This document shows positions 49,039-58,181 of a stretch of 64,000 nt of DNA, in pieces; within the stretch, counting starts at the first letter, position 1; every line of letters starts with the position of its first letter. Origin of the DNA: Endozoicomonas sp. OPT23 (lineage in GTDB: Bacteria > Pseudomonadota > Gammaproteobacteria > Pseudomonadales > Endozoicomonadaceae); NCBI RefSeq assembly GCF_009653635.1, contig NZ_PPFD01000004.1, forward strand, positions 62,001-126,000, in the 5' to 3' direction. The notes beneath the pieces were generated by a model. That model searched no databases. It had not been told where the DNA came from and saw nothing but the letters and a program-made list of their open reading frames with translations. A program made the translations under genes and the position numbers.

Positions 49039-50107
49039 CCTCCAGCCCCGAAGCCTTAAAATGAGCAAACACCTTCTGCCCTGTTTTCAGGTTTAGACTT
49101 TCAGCAGATTTACGGGTAATAAGAGCGGTCAGTTTTTGCTGGCCAAGAGAAAGGTCAATGAGCTGATGATAATCATCTGCCGCTTTAATACCTGAGATGA
49201 AAAGCCCGATTTTATTTTGAACACTGGTTTGTTGAACATCATCCAGCACCAGACTGATTTCCTGTGCAGAAATAACCAGTCTGACCTTTTCACCTATGTT
49301 CTTTTCAGACTGGTTCGCTAGAAATCTAATACCTTCAATATCCAATTCAGTCAGAAGATACTCTCTGTCGTGTCCCATAACTGTTGCATTCAAAGGGCTC
49401 AGCGGCGCCAGTGCAGCCTGACTATCGAAATAGTCTGAGACTATATACGACACCGAACCTTTTCTGAGAATTGCGCCTTTTTCCATCACGGCGACAAAGT
49501 CAGCCAGTCGGGCAATTTCTTCGTGGGAATGGCTGACCATAACAACAGGAATGTTAAAATGACGATGAATGTTTTTCAGGCAGGGCAATAATTCTGCTTT
49601 AGATTGCCAGTCAAGTGAAGCCAGCGGTTCATCCATCAACAAAAGCTCTGGTGAACTTAACAAGGCTCGGGCAATGGCGACTCTCTGCTTCTCACCACCA
49701 GACAGCTTATCGATATTACGGTCCATTAAATGAGCAATGCCACACTGGTCAATAATATCATCCCAGGAATAACTACTTGCTTGCGGTGTATTTCTTCCTG
49801 CTCGTTTCACCGCAAATTGTAAATTTCCTGACACGGTTAAATGAGGAAACAGACGGGCTTCTTGAAAGATATAACCTATTCGGCGATGTTCTGGTGCGAC
49901 AAATATTCTTAGCTCTGTATCAAGCCATGTTTGGCTATTAAAAACGATCTTGCCTTTCGCTTTTTTTTCCAAGCCTGCAATGCATCGCAATAATGACGTT
50001 TTACCGCAACCGGATGGTCCCATAATCGCCCAGATACCATCGAGACTCAGGCTGGTATCCACTGTCAGGTCAAAACTGTCTCTGGGAAGCTGTATGTTTA
50101 TTTTCAT
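49031..50107 (-). CDS. modC: Molybdate ABC transporter ATP-binding protein
   Basis: This is a 358-residue ABC ATPase. Walker A is GPSGCGKTSLLRC, the Q-loop is FQEARLFPHLTV, the signature is KLSGGEKQRVAIARALL, and Walker B is LLLMDEPLASLD. The C-terminal about 110 residues form the molybdate-binding (Mop/TOBE) domain typical of ModC. It powers molybdate import through ModB. It overlaps modB by 4 bases (ATGA), showing translational coupling. It is the last gene of the mob-moa-mod operon. Confidence 0.95.
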   Translation of the reverse strand: MKINIQLPRDSFDLTVDTSLSLDGIWAIMGPSGCGKTSLLRCIAGLEKKAKGKIVFNSQTWLDTELRIFVAPEHRRIGYIFQEARLFPHLTVSGNLQFAVKRAGRNTPQASSYSWDDIIDQCGIAHLMDRNIDKLSGGEKQRVAIARALLSSPELLLMDEPLASLDWQSKAELLPCLKNIHRHFNIPVVMVSHSHEEIARLADFVAVMEKGAILRKGSVSYIVSDYFDSQAALAPLSPLNATVMGHDREYLLTELDIEGIRFLANQSEKNIGEKVRLVISAQEISLVLDDVQQTSVQNKIGLFISGIKAADDYHQLIDLSLGQQKLTALITRKSAESLNLKTGQKVFAHFKASGLEVI

Positions 50108-50757
50108 TTGCGCTGACCAATACTGTAGAGCGCAACCAGCAACACCATAGAGAACAACAGCAAACCACCAGCAATGGTATGCGCTTCATTGAACTGCTGA
50201 GTTTCTACCGCATCAAACAGGGCAATAGATAACACCTGTGTTTCACCCGGGATATTGCCTCCAATCATCAGCACAACACCAAACTCACCGACAGTATGAG
50301 CAAAACCCATGCAACCCGCTAACAGTAAAGCTCTGAGACTGTTGGGTATAACAACATTCATAAAACGATCGAAAGGCGTCGCACCCAGCATTGCCGCAGC
50401 CTCAAGCAAGCCGTGGTCCATTTGCTCAAATGCTCGCTGCAACGGCTGTACGACAAAAGGCAGGGAATAAATAACCGAAGCCAATACTAAACCGGAAAAA
50501 CTGAATGCCAACGTGCTGCCTGTCATTTCCTGCCAATAGTTGCCTAAAGCATTATCGGGTGAAAACATGACCAGTAGATAGAAACCCAACACTGTTGGAG
50601 GTAATACCAGTGGCAAACCAACAACCGCTTCAATAACGGGTCTGAATCGGCTTTTCATCACAGAAAGCCGCCAGGCTAGAGGAATACCAATCATCAACAG
50701 TATCAGCGTGGTGATTAAAGCCAGTTTTGTTGTTAGCAGTATCGCAGTCAGAAGCAT
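50104..50757 (-). CDS. modB: Molybdate ABC transporter permease
   Basis: This is a 217-residue inner-membrane protein with about five membrane helices. The EAA-type loop is ALLEAAAMLGATPFDRFMNV-like: LEAAAMLGATPFDRFMNVVI. GLPLVLPPTVLGFYLLVMF is a characteristic ModB segment. It forms the channel for molybdate with ModC. It overlaps modC by 4 bases and touches the modA stop by 1 base. Confidence 0.95.
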   Translation of the reverse strand: MLLTAILLTTKLALITTLILLMIGIPLAWRLSVMKSRFRPVIEAVVGLPLVLPPTVLGFYLLVMFSPDNALGNYWQEMTGSTLAFSFSGLVLASVIYSLPFVVQPLQRAFEQMDHGLLEAAAMLGATPFDRFMNVVIPNSLRALLLAGCMGFAHTVGEFGVVLMIGGNIPGETQVLSIALFDAVETQQFNEAHTIAGGLLLFSMVLLVALYSIGQRK

Positions 50758-51608
50758 TAAGGGGCAGCATCCCTAGCTATAGCATGCCTTCCTGAAAAGG
50801 AGTAGTAACCATGCTCTGTAATAAACTGTTGGCTGGATTCAGAAAGAATAAAGTCCGCAAACTGTGTGGCCAACTGACTCTCTTTCAACACAACCATTTC
50901 TTGCTTGATGGGTTGATAAAAACTATCAGGGATCAGTGTCGCCTGTTTTAGCTGGCTATCTTTTAATTGACTATCTTTTAATTGAGATTGCTTTAATTGA
51001 GACAGTGCCACCATACCAATACTGACATTGCCACTGGCAACAAACTGCCATGTTTGCTGAACACTGTTGCCCATAACCAGTTTACCCTGCAATTTATTCC
51101 ATAAATTCAGGTGTTCCAGAGTCTGTTGAGCAGCAACACCATAAGGCGCTGTACCGGGGTTTGCGATAGCAAGTCGCTCTTTCCAACCGGAAAGCTGTTC
51201 CAGAGTTATTGGCGCTTTCTGATCAGATGCTCGCCTGTCCCATAAAACCAAACGACCATAAGCGTAAGTTTTACGACTGCCTGCAACAATCCTGTCTTTC
51301 TGTTCAAGCTTCATCGGCCTTGCAGAGTCTGCAGACAAAAACAGGTCGTACGGGGCACCATTAATAATCTGGTTATACAGGGTGCCTGTTGAACCTGTAG
51401 AAAGCAGAATCTTGTCTGCTTTCTTTTGATGCTGCTTTTCCTGTTGTTCTTCAAGTTGTTTTTCAAATCGCTCAGCAAGTGACTCAAGTACAGGTTTAAA
51501 ATTTGCAGACACGGCTACACGCAGTGTCTGTGCCTGCAAGCTGAAACTCAACAGTACGCTGGCTAGAAAAGCAGTGAATGATAACGCAACTCTTACCTCA
51601 CTCTTCAT
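50757..51608 (-). CDS. modA: Molybdate ABC transporter periplasmic binding protein
   Basis: This is a 283-residue protein with a Sec signal (about 1-28; SFTAFLASVLLSFSLQAQT). The ModA domain shows LRVAVSANFKPVLESLAERF, STGSTGTLYNQIINGAPYDL and SADSARPMKLEQ. It captures molybdate (or tungstate) in the periplasm. The ATG at 51608 is used; an upstream in-frame start at 51668 would lengthen it without a signal. Its 5' end overlaps moaE by 11 bases. An in-frame 15-bp tandem repeat near 50953-50997 adds SQLKD units, possibly hypervariable. Confidence 0.94.
   Translation of the reverse strand: MKSEVRVALSFTAFLASVLLSFSLQAQTLRVAVSANFKPVLESLAERFEKQLEEQQEKQHQKKADKILLSTGSTGTLYNQIINGAPYDLFLSADSARPMKLEQKDRIVAGSRKTYAYGRLVLWDRRASDQKAPITLEQLSGWKERLAIANPGTAPYGVAAQQTLEHLNLWNKLQGKLVMGNSVQQTWQFVASGNVSIGMVALSQLKQSQLKDSQLKDSQLKQATLIPDSFYQPIKQEMVVLKESQLATQFADFILSESSQQFITEHGYYSFSGRHAIARDAAP
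50950..51001. repeat. In-frame 15-bp tandem repeat in modA
   Basis: Units of CTATCTTTTAATTGA-type sequence occur three to four times and encode repeated SQLKD/SQLKQ blocks on the minus strand. Being a multiple of 3, copy number changes would keep the frame. Confidence 0.75.
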
Positions 51609-52047
51609 ACCAGCGCTCTGCTGATTGTTTGTCAGACTCTCTGGCATCAACCCAACGCTCACCATCAACGGTTGTTTCCCGTTTCCAGAAAGGTGCCCGG
51701 GTTTTCAGATAATCCATAACAAACTCACAGATTTCAAAAGCTGCTCTACGATGAGCACTGGCAACACCCACGTAAACAATACGGTCACCCGGATGAAGTT
51801 GGCCCACTCGATGAATGACCTTGATCGCCTGCAGTGGCCAGCGAGCAGCTGCTTCATCAATAATTTCCTGCAATGCTTTCTCGGTCATGCCCGGATAATG
51901 TTCAAGGTATAAGCCACCAACATCATCACCCAGGTTTTCATCCCGAACCAGACCAGTAAAAGTCACAACAGCTCCCGTACCTGTCAGCTTGCTGAGGTTA
52001 TCCTGCTCAAGCCCGGGGTTAAAATCTTCCTGCTGGATGGAAATCAT
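51598..52047 (-). CDS. moaE: Molybdopterin synthase large (catalytic) subunit
   Basis: This is a 149-residue MoaE. It begins MISIQQEDFNPGLEQDNLSK and has GAVVTFTGLVRD, LEHYPGMTEKALQEIIDEA, VIHRVGQLHPGDRIVYVGVA and the catalytic-Lys segment RAPFWKRETT. With MoaD it converts precursor Z (cPMP) to molybdopterin by adding two sulfurs. It lies between moaD (19 bases upstream in transcription order) and modA (overlap of 11 bases). Confidence 0.96.
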   Translation of the reverse strand: MISIQQEDFNPGLEQDNLSKLTGTGAVVTFTGLVRDENLGDDVGGLYLEHYPGMTEKALQEIIDEAAARWPLQAIKVIHRVGQLHPGDRIVYVGVASAHRRAAFEICEFVMDYLKTRAPFWKRETTVDGERWVDARESDKQSAERWYEE

Positions 52048-52066
52048 ATATAAAACTTAACCCTTA

Positions 52067-52318
52067 TTAGCCGCCGGTAACCGGAGGGAAAAAGGCAATC
52101 TCATCACCTTCACTGATGGTGAAATCCTTACGGGTCATGGCCTGATTATGGGCTACTAATGTGCGCTTATCTTCCAATACTTCCTGCCAGTCAGCACCTT
52201 TCTCTGAAAGCTTCACACGCAGTGCTTCAAGCGTTTCAGGGTATTCACCAGAGTTCAGTTTCAGACTGTCGCAGCCAAGCTTTTCACGATAACCAGCAAA
52301 GAACAGAATTTTAATCAT
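52067..52318 (-). CDS. moaD: Molybdopterin synthase sulfur carrier subunit
   Basis: This is an 83-residue ubiquitin-fold protein ending in the essential Gly-Gly (FPPVTGG), which is thiocarboxylated to carry sulfur. It begins [20 protein letters not shown]. It pairs with MoaE. It overlaps the moaC end by 4 bases, and moaE follows after 19 bases. Confidence 0.96.
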   Translation of the reverse strand: MIKILFFAGYREKLGCDSLKLNSGEYPETLEALRVKLSEKGADWQEVLEDKRTLVAHNQAMTRKDFTISEGDEIAFFPPVTGG

Positions 52319-52830
52319 GCCTCGACTCCTTCGGCAAGGTAGAGACCACTCTTACCACCGCTCTTTTCCAGCACGCGGACACCGCTGATGACCATATCTT
52401 TATCAACAGCCTTGCACATATCGTAAATGGTTAAGGCCGCAACAGAGGCTGCTGTCAGTGCTTCCATTTCAACGCCGGTCTTGCCACTTAAACGACAGCA
52501 GCTTTCAATACGGATTCTGCTATTTCCATCACTTTGCTCTAGCGGCATTTCAAACTCAACGCCAATAAAATTCAGCATCAAAGGATGGCAGAGTGGAATC
52601 AGGTTACCGCACTGTTTGGCTGCCTGAATGCCAGCAATACGAGCTACTGCAAGTACATCACCTTTTTTCAGACCATTTTCTGCCACCAGAGCCATAGTCT
52701 CTGGCTTCATGGTGATAAAAGCTTCTGCTCTGGCTTCACGTCGAGTGCTATCTTTATCACCCACATCCACCATGCTGGCTTTGCCATCTTCGTTGGTGTG
52801 AGTCAGTGCTGACTGGTCGATACTGCTCAC
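52315..52830 (-). CDS. moaC: Cyclic pyranopterin monophosphate synthase
   Basis: This is a 171-residue Moa[37 protein letters not shown] and [20 protein letters not shown] are the family landmarks. It converts the MoaA product to cPMP. It overlaps moaB and moaD by 4 bases each. The radical-SAM partner moaA is not in the window. Confidence 0.97.
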   Translation of the reverse strand: MSSIDQSALTHTNEDGKASMVDVGDKDSTRREARAEAFITMKPETMALVAENGLKKGDVLAVARIAGIQAAKQCGNLIPLCHPLMLNFIGVEFEMPLEQSDGNSRIRIESCCRLSGKTGVEMEALTAASVAALTIYDMCKAVDKDMVISGVRVLEKSGGKSGLYLAEGVEA

Positions 52831-53351
52831 CCTTCCACCTTCTTTAGCTGCTCTACGAAGTTACACGGGCGCTGACGGCTATCCAGTTGTTCACGGATAA
52901 TACCATCCCATGCTGTACGACAGGCGTTGTTGGAGCCCGGCATAACAAAGATGACAGTGCCGTTAGCAAAACCCGCCACAGTTCTGGACTGAATGGTTGA
53001 AGTACCAATCTGCTCATAGGAAATCTGACGGAAAAGCTCTCCGTAACCGTCTACTTCTTTATCAAAAATGGGCAGCAGTGCTTCAGGCGTGCTGTCACGA
53101 CCGGAGAAACCCGTACCGCCAGTAACGACAACAGCCTGCACTGTTTCAGAGGCAATCCAGCGGGAAATCACTTCACGAATCTTATAGATATCGTCTTTTA
53201 CAATGGCCTTGTCAGCCAGTTTGTGGCCTGCAGTCTTGACACTGTCGACCAGCAGATGACCGGAGGTGTCGTTCTCTTCCGTTCTGGTGTCAGATACGGT
53301 CAGAACAGCAATATTCAAAGGTACGAATTCGGTAACTTGTTTATGAGCCAT
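52827..53351 (-). CDS. moaB: Molybdenum cofactor biosynthesis protein B
   Basis: This is a 174-residue MoaB/Mog-fold protein. It begins [20 protein letters not shown] and has [20 protein letters not shown] and [14 protein letters not shown]. Family members bind molybdopterin and adenylate it or help the process. AGGAGG precedes the ATG. It overlaps moaC by 4 bases and lies 41 bases after mobA. Confidence 0.95.
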   Translation of the reverse strand: MAHKQVTEFVPLNIAVLTVSDTRTEENDTSGHLLVDSVKTAGHKLADKAIVKDDIYKIREVISRWIASETVQAVVVTGGTGFSGRDSTPEALLPIFDKEVDGYGELFRQISYEQIGTSTIQSRTVAGFANGTVIFVMPGSNNACRTAWDGIIREQLDSRQRPCNFVEQLKKVEG

Positions 53352-53392
53352 TCAGGCCTCCTGCTCTGCAGTTTAAATGGGTGAGCGTTTTT

Positions 53393-54076
53393 TTATAAAG
53401 AATCTGGGCAGTGCACTTTTCTGGATAGTTCACTTTCTGGACAGTGTGCTTTTCTGGACAATGCACTGCGCCAGTCTTCAGGAGTATTAGTGTTCTGAAA
53501 AAAATCTTCGTAATCAGCTGGCAGAGCCTGGTATTCACCATTCAGAGCTCTGTGAAGGTTTCTGAGCGAGTAATCTCTATGGCTTGAGCTATTGATTGCC
53601 TTTGAAACCTGCTCTCTCAGTGCCTTATTTACCGGAAAAACCATCGGTAAAGTGTAGTTCTCAAAACAGACAGGAACAGGCTGCTCAGTTGCCAGCTTTT
53701 GATCGTTCATTAATAGCCTGCAGCAGGCTTCAGGCAGCAGCGGCATATCCACAGGGACAACAACCAGGTTGACCTGATCTGGCAGCTCCGCAATAACCGC
53801 ATGAATACCACCCAGCGGGCCACGATCAGAGATAATATCGCTTATGGTCTGCTCATCAGCCCACTCTCTACCAGGCTTTTCACTACTAGACCTTTCACTA
53901 CTAGATCTTTCGCCACTGCTGTACAGCACATGATCAACACCTGAATTCGTCAGAATATCAGCCATATGTCGGTAGAGTGGTTTGCCCTGCCAGGACAACA
54001 GAGCCTTATCTCTTCCCATTCGGGACGACTTGCCACCGGCAAGAACCAACCCGACTGTATCAGATGTTTTTATCAA
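53393..54076 (-). CDS. mobA: Molybdenum cofactor guanylyltransferase
   Basis: This is a 227-residue protein. It begins with the nucleotide-binding motif VGLVLAGGKSSRMGRDKALL and has ISDRGPLGGIHAVIAELPD and VVVPVDMPLLP. MobA attaches GMP to the molybdenum cofactor to make the bis-MGD form. The start is a TTG at 54076. Two oddities are an internal Ser/Glu-rich insert (RSSSERSSSEK) and a C-terminal tail of repeated SRKxHCP units, both from small tandem DNA repeats. It opens the operon. Confidence 0.93.
   Translation of the reverse strand: MIKTSDTVGLVLAGGKSSRMGRDKALLSWQGKPLYRHMADILTNSGVDHVLYSSGERSSSERSSSEKPGREWADEQTISDIISDRGPLGGIHAVIAELPDQVNLVVVPVDMPLLPEACCRLLMNDQKLATEQPVPVCFENYTLPMVFPVNKALREQVSKAINSSSHRDYSLRNLHRALNGEYQALPADYEDFFQNTNTPEDWRSALSRKAHCPESELSRKVHCPDSL
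53405..53467. repeat. Short tandem repeats at the 3' end of mobA
   Basis: Three imperfect units of about 16-25 bases, each containing CACTTTTCTGGA- or GCTTTTCTGGACA-type sequence, encode the repeated tail SRKAHCPES / SRKVHCPDS. A second repeat (CACTACTAGACCTTT type) lies at about 53880-53912 and encodes ERSSS units. Confidence 0.7.
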
Positions 54077-54340
54077 GGTGACTGCCCGTTACGATTACGG
54101 TGATCTGCTCTTATTGTTCAAAACCAGCTGATTACAGCCGGAAAAAGCGGATTTTACCAATGCTGACAACTGTTTAGTATTAACACAGATCAAAAATTGT
54201 CATTATTCGTACACTTTTATCGAATCCTACCCTTTCCTTTCTCCCTGCCGACTCAACTCCTTCACTGTTTAAGCCGATATCAAGAAAGATATTTTTCCGA
54301 TAGGCGCTACTCACGAGAGCGCAAATTTCCGGACTTTCTT

Positions 54341-57300
54341 ATGCCAAACTTGACCACAGAGCAGCAGACTCAGCTCCGGCAAAACCTGAAACTGCTGGAA
54401 ATGGCAAATCAGAAGCAAATGGTCGCCACTATAGCGTCCTATAAGGGATCCCCTGTTGTTAATGTCGTGAACCCGCAAAACCGGATCAGACGTGACCACC
54501 ACAAGAGTAGAACCTCCGGAGCAAGTGATTTCACATCACTGGTATTTAAGGCACTTGGAGACAGGTCAGCCACTCCGGTGAGTAGCGCCTTGAAAGAACA
54601 GATTGTACAGTGCGCAGAGAACGGTTCACTGGAAGGACTGCTTAACAAGAATACGATCAGGGCAATCACAAAGCAGAGGAAGTTATTAAGCCTTGAGCCT
54701 CCTGCAACACCTGAAACCCCCATTAAAAAGCGAGCTGCTGAAGTTATTTACACCCAGTACTCTCATTTTGAACCTGACGTGTATACACCCACTCCAGAGG
54801 CGGGCTGTTATGCCAATGAGATACATTTTGAGCCAGACACTTATCGAGCTCCGGCTACAGCCAGCGAGCAGCCTTTCCTAGCTCAGCCAACCATAGACTA
54901 CAGAAAACCTTTGCTGCCACCTGAAGAAGCATCTTCTGCTTATTGTGATGAGAGCTATGAAAGAGAATCTATTCCCTTCTCGTCAGACACCCTAACGGAG
55001 GAAAGTGATCACGAAACCAGTACGACCACAACAGATAGCGACGGCAACTCAATCCCCTATGAACCGGTCTCTATTGAGGAGACTTCTTCCTCCTCCGTAT
55101 CAACGTCTGTAAGCGAGACAGACAGTCTCGGACTGATTGATTTCCCGAATACCGACGAGTTCGATGCTGCAGAAGTAGCCCGTGACAAGTTCAACTTTTT
55201 AACAGAACAGATACCGGATATTTCACTGCCTGACTGTAAAGACTTCCTGCATGCTTATTACCAACTGTGTCTGCTGGACTCGGATGTTACCCCGGTTCCG
55301 GAAGAATATACTGAGCTGGTAACACAGCTTCAGGCGTTTTATACCGAAAGACATCAGGCAGAAAATTTTAAACAGCTGGATAAAGAGCTGCTCTGGCAGG
55401 CCATTACCAATGTTCGCTCACACCTTTCTGATCAGGAATTTCAAGACCTGCTAGCTGAACCGGGTCAGGGTTTGTGCAAAAAAACTCTGCAACAATTTGT
55501 CAGCAGCACTATGTCTACCGTATTCAGCAAACAACCTCACCTTCGGGGTCACCGGACTGAGAAAGTAACAGGCGAACAGCTTCAACTTATGAGAGAACTC
55601 AGGGATAACTCTCTGGTAATGAGTGACTGTCAATACGACCTGATCAAAGATGGTGAGACAACACCAACAGCTGCTGATGCAAATGCTTTTTTCCACAAGT
55701 TCCGTGAAGACATAGATAGATTCAGCATAGAGAACAGAGCATTCAGGCAGTTTATGCAATCTTCCACAAACCTTGATATCCAAGGAATTCAAACCAAAGT
55801 TGCTGAAAAAAAGGACCTTTCACCTGCAGAACTGAAAGCAGTGACAGAGGCCAGAAAGCTGCGATTTGATGTAGAGAAAGGCATTGGTCGTACCTGGGAT
55901 CAGTCCGTACTTACTCGGGAGGATTCCTGGGGTCAGGATGATGAAAACGGTTACAGCTCTTATATGGCGATGCTGGAATTGTCAAAACTGTGCAATCCTC
56001 AGATTATGGCCTTTCAGAGACAACAGCTGAACGACACTCACCAACAAGCCAAGAAACATTCACGGGTTGTTATTGAAGGCAGTGGTATCAATGGACTTCT
56101 ACTTGCTATTACACAGCTTGAAGCAGGAGCTACTGTCACTCTGGTAGAAACAGACGAAAAGCCGGATCATCAGGTTCTGAAACTCGACCCCCTTTGGGTT
56201 CATACCGCTCAGTACTATCTCGGTGACCAGTTCCAGGAGCTGTTCAGTCCTGAAGACAGCCCTGAAGACAGCTCAGGGCATTCACACACGGCTGCAGGTA
56301 TTCTTCGACAAGATGGCAGCGCAGACATTCCGGCAGCAGCACTGAAAGCGGCTCTGGAAACGGAGCTTTCAGCCCTTACTGAATCACATCACTTACCACT
56401 CACTAGACGTACTGAAACGATTGAAGCAACAGCAATCAAAGAGCAGCCCGATGCTCCAGCTATAGCGTTTCATACAAAGCCGTTAGTTAATATTAGAGAG
56501 GATATTAAAGCTGAACAACTCATCTTCAGCCAGAACCAGGTCAGCGCAGCCTGTAAAACACTGCTGAAACCTGTCAGTAAAACCGTTAGAAGACCAATAA
56601 CATTTGAGCGTGAAAAGCCGGTGATAACGAAGGATAACACCCCAACAGAAACCGGCTCTGAGCACGAATTCGATACCACTTCTGAACAACCAGCTGGTCC
56701 GCCAATCTTTTATGGAAAATGCTCATGGTCTGGTGGCCGTATGAACGGCGAAGGCCTACAGTCCAAAGAGAGCGATTCTGAAAGAACCACTGTTATTGAC
56801 GGAAGTTTTTTCACTGGGTTTATCTCTCGCCTGACATCACTCACCAGCCCTGCAGCCCTAAAGGATAGCGGAACCAAATCGCCCCAACTGCTAAATAGCG
56901 GCCTTTCGGTAGCTAAGCCAGGTTCTCCACAACTATCTCAACTTAGAGATGAACTTAACGGTAAAAGGCTCGATACCCATTGTGCTGAAACATCGGGGCA
57001 ACTGACTCTTAGCATGGAAATGCCTCCAGCTTTCGAGAACTATTTGCGAGAAGTTCAAAAGGAAATCACCCAATACCTTGGCCCCGCCTGGGCAAGCAAA
57101 ACCAGTGAATATCTTGACGTTCCTTCGGCACTGAAAAGCCAAAATGATCATGACCTGATTGGATCAAGAATCATGCAGGCCTGGTTCTCTACTGTCGCTG
57201 CACAATTAGATGTTGAACGTGAGAGCATTCAAACAGATTCAATCGTTGTTCGCTCAGGTATAAGTAATTCGCTCGAAACACCGGCCAAACGGCTGGAAGA

Positions 57301-57574
57301 CAGAGAAGACAAACTGATTGTCTCAGCCGTAGGCAATACAACCGCACAAACCTGCAGGCCGGATGGCGAACAACTTACTGCCGTCAGAGAACAGATTTTC
57401 GCACAACAACAACTCACTGAAGAAATGGCCAGCCCCATAACGACGCCTGTTGCCGGTATGAAGCTGGAGGAGCTTGAGGAACAGCGGGATCACGTGGCTT
57501 TTGATGACTATGAATACAGTCACGAGAGGTCTATCGACTATGTTCTGCAGGAACCTTTGCCTCAGGGTTCTTAG
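54341..57574 (+). CDS. Very large orphan protein with MICAL-like FAD/NAD-binding segment
   Basis: This is a 1077-residue protein of unknown function. Residues 1-200 contain two HFEPDxY repeats. An acidic Ser/Thr/Glu-rich low-complexity stretch (about 200-270) follows, then a helical region (about 285-560). About residues 573-620 hold a Rossmann motif, HSRVVIEGSGINGLLLAITQ and VTLVETDEKP, followed by LKLDPLWVHTAQYYLGDQ. This matches the layout of MICAL and related FAD monooxygenases (GxGPxGLR..., then NVLHLWPFTI). The rest is low-similarity and Pro/Ser-rich. There is no Sec signal. The start ATG at 54341 is preferred over TTG at 54197. It may be a host-interacting effector (inference). Confidence 0.6.
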   Translation: MPNLTTEQQTQLRQNLKLLEMANQKQMVATIASYKGSPVVNVVNPQNRIRRDHHKSRTSGASDFTSLVFKALGDRSATPVSSALKEQIVQCAENGSLEGLLNKNTIRAITKQRKLLSLEPPATPETPIKKRAAEVIYTQYSHFEPDVYTPTPEAGCYANEIHFEPDTYRAPATASEQPFLAQPTIDYRKPLLPPEEASSAYCDESYERESIPFSSDTLTEESDHETSTTTTDSDGNSIPYEPVSIEETSSSSVSTSVSETDSLGLIDFPNTDEFDAAEVARDKFNFLTEQIPDISLPDCKDFLHAYYQLCLLDSDVTPVPEEYTELVTQLQAFYTERHQAENFKQLDKELLWQAITNVRSHLSDQEFQDLLAEPGQGLCKKTLQQFVSSTMSTVFSKQPHLRGHRTEKVTGEQLQLMRELRDNSLVMSDCQYDLIKDGETTPTAADANAFFHKFREDIDRFSIENRAFRQFMQSSTNLDIQGIQTKVAEKKDLSPAELKAVTEARKLRFDVEKGIGRTWDQSVLTREDSWGQDDENGYSSYMAMLELSKLCNPQIMAFQRQQLNDTHQQAKKHSRVVIEGSGINGLLLAITQLEAGATVTLVETDEKPDHQVLKLDPLWVHTAQYYLGDQFQELFSPEDSPEDSSGHSHTAAGILRQDGSADIPAAALKAALETELSALTESHHLPLTRRTETIEATAIKEQPDAPAIAFHTKPLVNIREDIKAEQLIFSQNQVSAACKTLLKPVSKTVRRPITFEREKPVITKDNTPTETGSEHEFDTTSEQPAGPPIFYGKCSWSGGRMNGEGLQSKESDSERTTVIDGSFFTGFISRLTSLTSPAALKDSGTKSPQLLNSGLSVAKPGSPQLSQLRDELNGKRLDTHCAETSGQLTLSMEMPPAFENYLREVQKEITQYLGPAWASKTSEYLDVPSALKSQNDHDLIGSRIMQAWFSTVAAQLDVERESIQTDSIVVRSGISNSLETPAKRLEDREDKLIVSAVGNTTAQTCRPDGEQLTAVREQIFAQQQLTEEMASPITTPVAGMKLEELEEQRDHVAFDDYEYSHERSIDYVLQEPLPQGS

Positions 57575-57618
57575 GTGAAATTCATCTATCTGCAGGACAA
57601 ATCCCCCTATTTCACCTA
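57572..57618. terminator. Hairpin overlapping the stop codon of the giant gene
   Basis: TAGGTGAAAT (starting with the stop codon) and ATTTCACCTA are perfect inverted arms, separated by 27 bases. It might terminate the gene, but no T-tract follows. Confidence 0.4.
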
Positions 57619-57670
57619 TGATCAGGATCAGGTAGCTTAGGCGCCCTCCTGTAAACAATTCGATCTCCTA

Positions 57671-58129
57671 ATGACAGACCAAGCTTCCCGTCCTTTCTGG
57701 CAACGTAAAAACCTTGAAGAGATGACCCGCTCCGAGTGGGAGTCACTCTGTGATGGTTGCGGTCGATGCTGTCTCAACAAACTCATTGATGACAATACCA
57801 ACGAGATTCATACAGTTGCCATTGCCTGTAAGCTGCTGGACCTGGACACAGGTCGCTGCTGTAACTACAAGCATCGCAGAAAGTTTGTGCCGGACTGCAT
57901 TATGTTCACGCCGAAAACACTGCATGAACATCTGCGCTGGTTGCCTGACAGCTGCGCTTATCGCTTGCTGTATGATGGTTTTGATCTGCCAGACTGGCAT
58001 CCTCTGATTACAGGAGACCCGAACTCTGTTCATGAGTCAGGTTTCTCGATAAAAGACAAAGGTATGGTGTCAGAAGAGGATGTGACGGATCCTGCTGACT
58101 GGTTTGATTACATTATTCGGGTTGGATAA
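57671..58129 (+). CDS. ycgN: YcgN/UPF0260 family cysteine-cluster protein
   Basis: This is a 152-residue protein of the UPF0260 family. The cysteine cluster CDGCGRCCLNKL and later Cys in LDLDTGRCCNYKHRRKFVPD, plus WLPDSCAYRLLYDG, are diagnostic. Such clusters probably bind a metal or FeS centre; function is not established. It is monocistronic, following the giant orphan gene after about 100 bases. Confidence 0.95.
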   Translation: MTDQASRPFWQRKNLEEMTRSEWESLCDGCGRCCLNKLIDDNTNEIHTVAIACKLLDLDTGRCCNYKHRRKFVPDCIMFTPKTLHEHLRWLPDSCAYRLLYDGFDLPDWHPLITGDPNSVHESGFSIKDKGMVSEEDVTDPADWFDYIIRVG

Positions 58130-58181
58130 TATGCGAATCATATGCTGAAGATTTGAATTTATCCGCGCAGATTTTTTAGGC

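Noticed and set aside
54197-54340. TTG start giving a 1125-residue form of the giant orphan protein
   Set aside because: No ribosome site and an aromatic, unlikely leader; ATG at 54341 is more plausible, though not proven.
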